NCBI RefSeq assembly: GCF_000336815.1
Contig: NZ_AOLG01000048.1
Span: forward strand, 1-64,000
Source: Haloferax prahovense DSM 18310
GTDB lineage: Archaea; Halobacteriota; Halobacteria; Halobacteriales; Haloferacaceae
DNA length: 64,000 nucleotides
Reading direction: 5' to 3'
The position numbers and the translations under genes are program-made. The notes beneath the pieces were generated by a model. The model saw only the letters and a program-made list of their open reading frames with translations. It was not told where the DNA came from and searched no databases. How positions within the stretch are numbered: the stretch's first letter is position 1; each line of letters begins with the position of its first letter. Positions 62,916-64,000 of this stretch are shown here, piece by piece.

Positions 62916-64000
62916 ATGAACCGCCGCGAGATGCTGGCGTTGTCGGGGGCGGTCGCTGCCGCGACGATAGCCGGCTGTACGGGCGACAGGCAGTCGCCCG
63001 CCGAGACCGAGGCGACGGCCACCGCAACCACGACCACGGACACGCCGACAGAGACCCCGAACGACGAACCGCCGACCGGCGAACCGAGCGTGGACGACGA
63101 GCAACTCGCCGCGCTCGCGGCCGGCAACGCCGAGTTCGCCCTCGACCTGCACCGACAGGTCGCGTCCGAACAGGGCGGCAACCAGTTCCTCTCTCCGTAC
63201 AGCATCTCCGTCGCGTTGGCGATGACCTATGCGGGCGCTCGCGGAACGACCCGCGAACAGATGGAAGCGACGCTCCACTACACGCTCGGCGAGGACGTTC
63301 ACCCGGCGTTCGCAGACCTACAGGCGGCGCTCGAAGCGCGGGAGACCGCTCGGGACCCGGTCGACGGCGGCGAAGCCGACGCCTTCCGACTGGCCGTGGC
63401 GAACGCGCTGTGGGGCCGCGAGGGGTACGCGTTCTCGGCGGACTACCTCGACCGACTCGACTCGAACTACGGGGCCGGACTCCGACGGGCCGACTTCGCC
63501 GGCGACCCGGACGGCGAGCGGGAGCGAATCAACGAGTGGGTCGCCGACCGGACGGAGGGCCGAATCGAGAACCTGCTTCCGGCTGGCTCCGTCACGCCCG
63601 ACACGGCGCTCGTCCTCACCAACGCTATCTACTTCATGGCGCAGTGGGCGCGCACGTTCGACCCCGAGGACACCGAAGACGGGACGTTCACCGCGCTGGA
63701 CGGGGGCGAATCGACCGTGCCGCTCATGCGGCAGGAACTCAAGGCGAACTACGCCGACCTCCCGAACGCGCAGGCCGTCGAACTGCCGTACGTCGGCCGG
63801 GACGTGTCGATGGTGCTTTTGCTCCCGGACGAAGGCGAGTTCGAGTCGTTCGAGCAAAGTCTGACCGCGAGCCGGCTGTTCGGCGTCTTCGAGGCGATGC
63901 AAAAGCGAATCGGCGATGTCGTGCTCCCGCGGTTCGAGTTCGAGACCGAGGTCCAACTCTCCGCGGCGCTGTCGAATCTCGGAATGCCCGCCGCGTTCGG
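62916..64000 (+). CDS. Lipoprotein serpin (partial)
   Basis: Serine-protease-inhibitor (serpin) protein, first 361 residues, open to the edge. N-terminal Tat-type lipoprotein signal MNRREMLALSGAVAAATIAG with lipobox Cys21, then a Thr/Pro/Glu-rich linker, then the serpin core (FALDLHRQVASEQGGNQFLS; SPYSISVALAMTYAGARGTT; LVLTNAIYFMAQW; VELPYVGRDVSMVLLLPDEG). The reactive-centre loop is beyond the window, so inhibitory function is not testable here. TATA-like ACATATTGTT about 27-30 bases before the ATG fits a leaderless mRNA. Confidence 0.93.
   Translation, partial: MNRREMLALSGAVAAATIAGCTGDRQSPAETEATATATTTTDTPTETPNDEPPTGEPSVDDEQLAALAAGNAEFALDLHRQVASEQGGNQFLSPYSISVALAMTYAGARGTTREQMEATLHYTLGEDVHPAFADLQAALEARETARDPVDGGEADAFRLAVANALWGREGYAFSADYLDRLDSNYGAGLRRADFAGDPDGERERINEWVADRTEGRIENLLPAGSVTPDTALVLTNAIYFMAQWARTFDPEDTEDGTFTALDGGESTVPLMRQELKANYADLPNAQAVELPYVGRDVSMVLLLPDEGEFESFEQSLTASRLFGVFEAMQKRIGDVVLPRFEFETEVQLSAALSNLGMPAAF

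Overview
The window is chromosomal DNA of a halophilic archaeon, most likely Haloferax or a close relative. Signs are high GC, very acidic predicted proteins, many genes whose TATA-like box lies about 27 bases before the start codon (so probably leaderless mRNAs), Tat-type lipoprotein signals (PstS, serpin), and archaeal genes such as ribosomal protein S8e, DnaG primase, MptA and NurA/HerA. The gene order also resembles my memory of the Haloferax volcanii chromosome, but I could not check this by alignment.

Layout. 1-5.2 kb: phosphate uptake genes pstS-pstC-pstA on the minus strand (pstA runs off the edge), divergent from an AbrB-PhoU fusion regulator, then rps8e. 5.3-15.3 kb: DUF2240, a HAD hydrolase, the NurA/HerA DNA-end-processing pair with a small minus-strand gene between them, a universal stress protein, a nitroreductase, a KaiC-like ATPase, NAD kinase and an atypical SDR. 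15.4-25.4 kb: carB, an S66 peptidase-like protein, small membrane proteins with two terminator-like hairpins, an Eis-type acetyltransferase, a cation exchanger and a DUF3604 protein. 25.5-31.8 kb: two tiny genes, tRNA-Ile(GAT), FxsA, a thioredoxin-domain DUF255 protein, a TrmB-type regulator, mptA and two small haloarchaeal genes. 31.8-45.9 kb: a 44-bp tandem duplication, FAD oxidoreductases, a zinc-ribbon winged-helix regulator, a TetR-MATE operon with a palindromic operator, a 7TM histidine kinase, thrB, pdxS, DUF1405 and an enolase-superfamily protein.

46-50 kb is the accessory part. A CARF-like/winged-helix regulator (DUF6293/HFX_2341 type) is followed by an AT-rich island of two convergent orphan genes. 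An intact TnpB element of the IS200/IS605 group lies beyond it. A perfect 24-bp direct repeat covers the start codon of the regulator gene and recurs next to the TnpB element's right end, just upstream of the island's membrane-protein gene.

50-64 kb: a MOT1-type transporter, an isochorismatase-fold enzyme, a YqcI/YcgG protein, GNATs, an amphi-Trp protein, a DUF3311 + sodium/solute symporter pair, a sugar-phosphate isomerase-like protein, dnaG, a DUF92 membrane protein, a cis-prenyltransferase-like protein, small membrane proteins, and a lipoprotein serpin that runs off the right edge.

Most of the window is housekeeping. The most unusual part is the 47-50 kb block, where a possible signalling-type regulator, its duplicated 5' region, foreign-looking cargo and an RNA-guided nuclease lie together.
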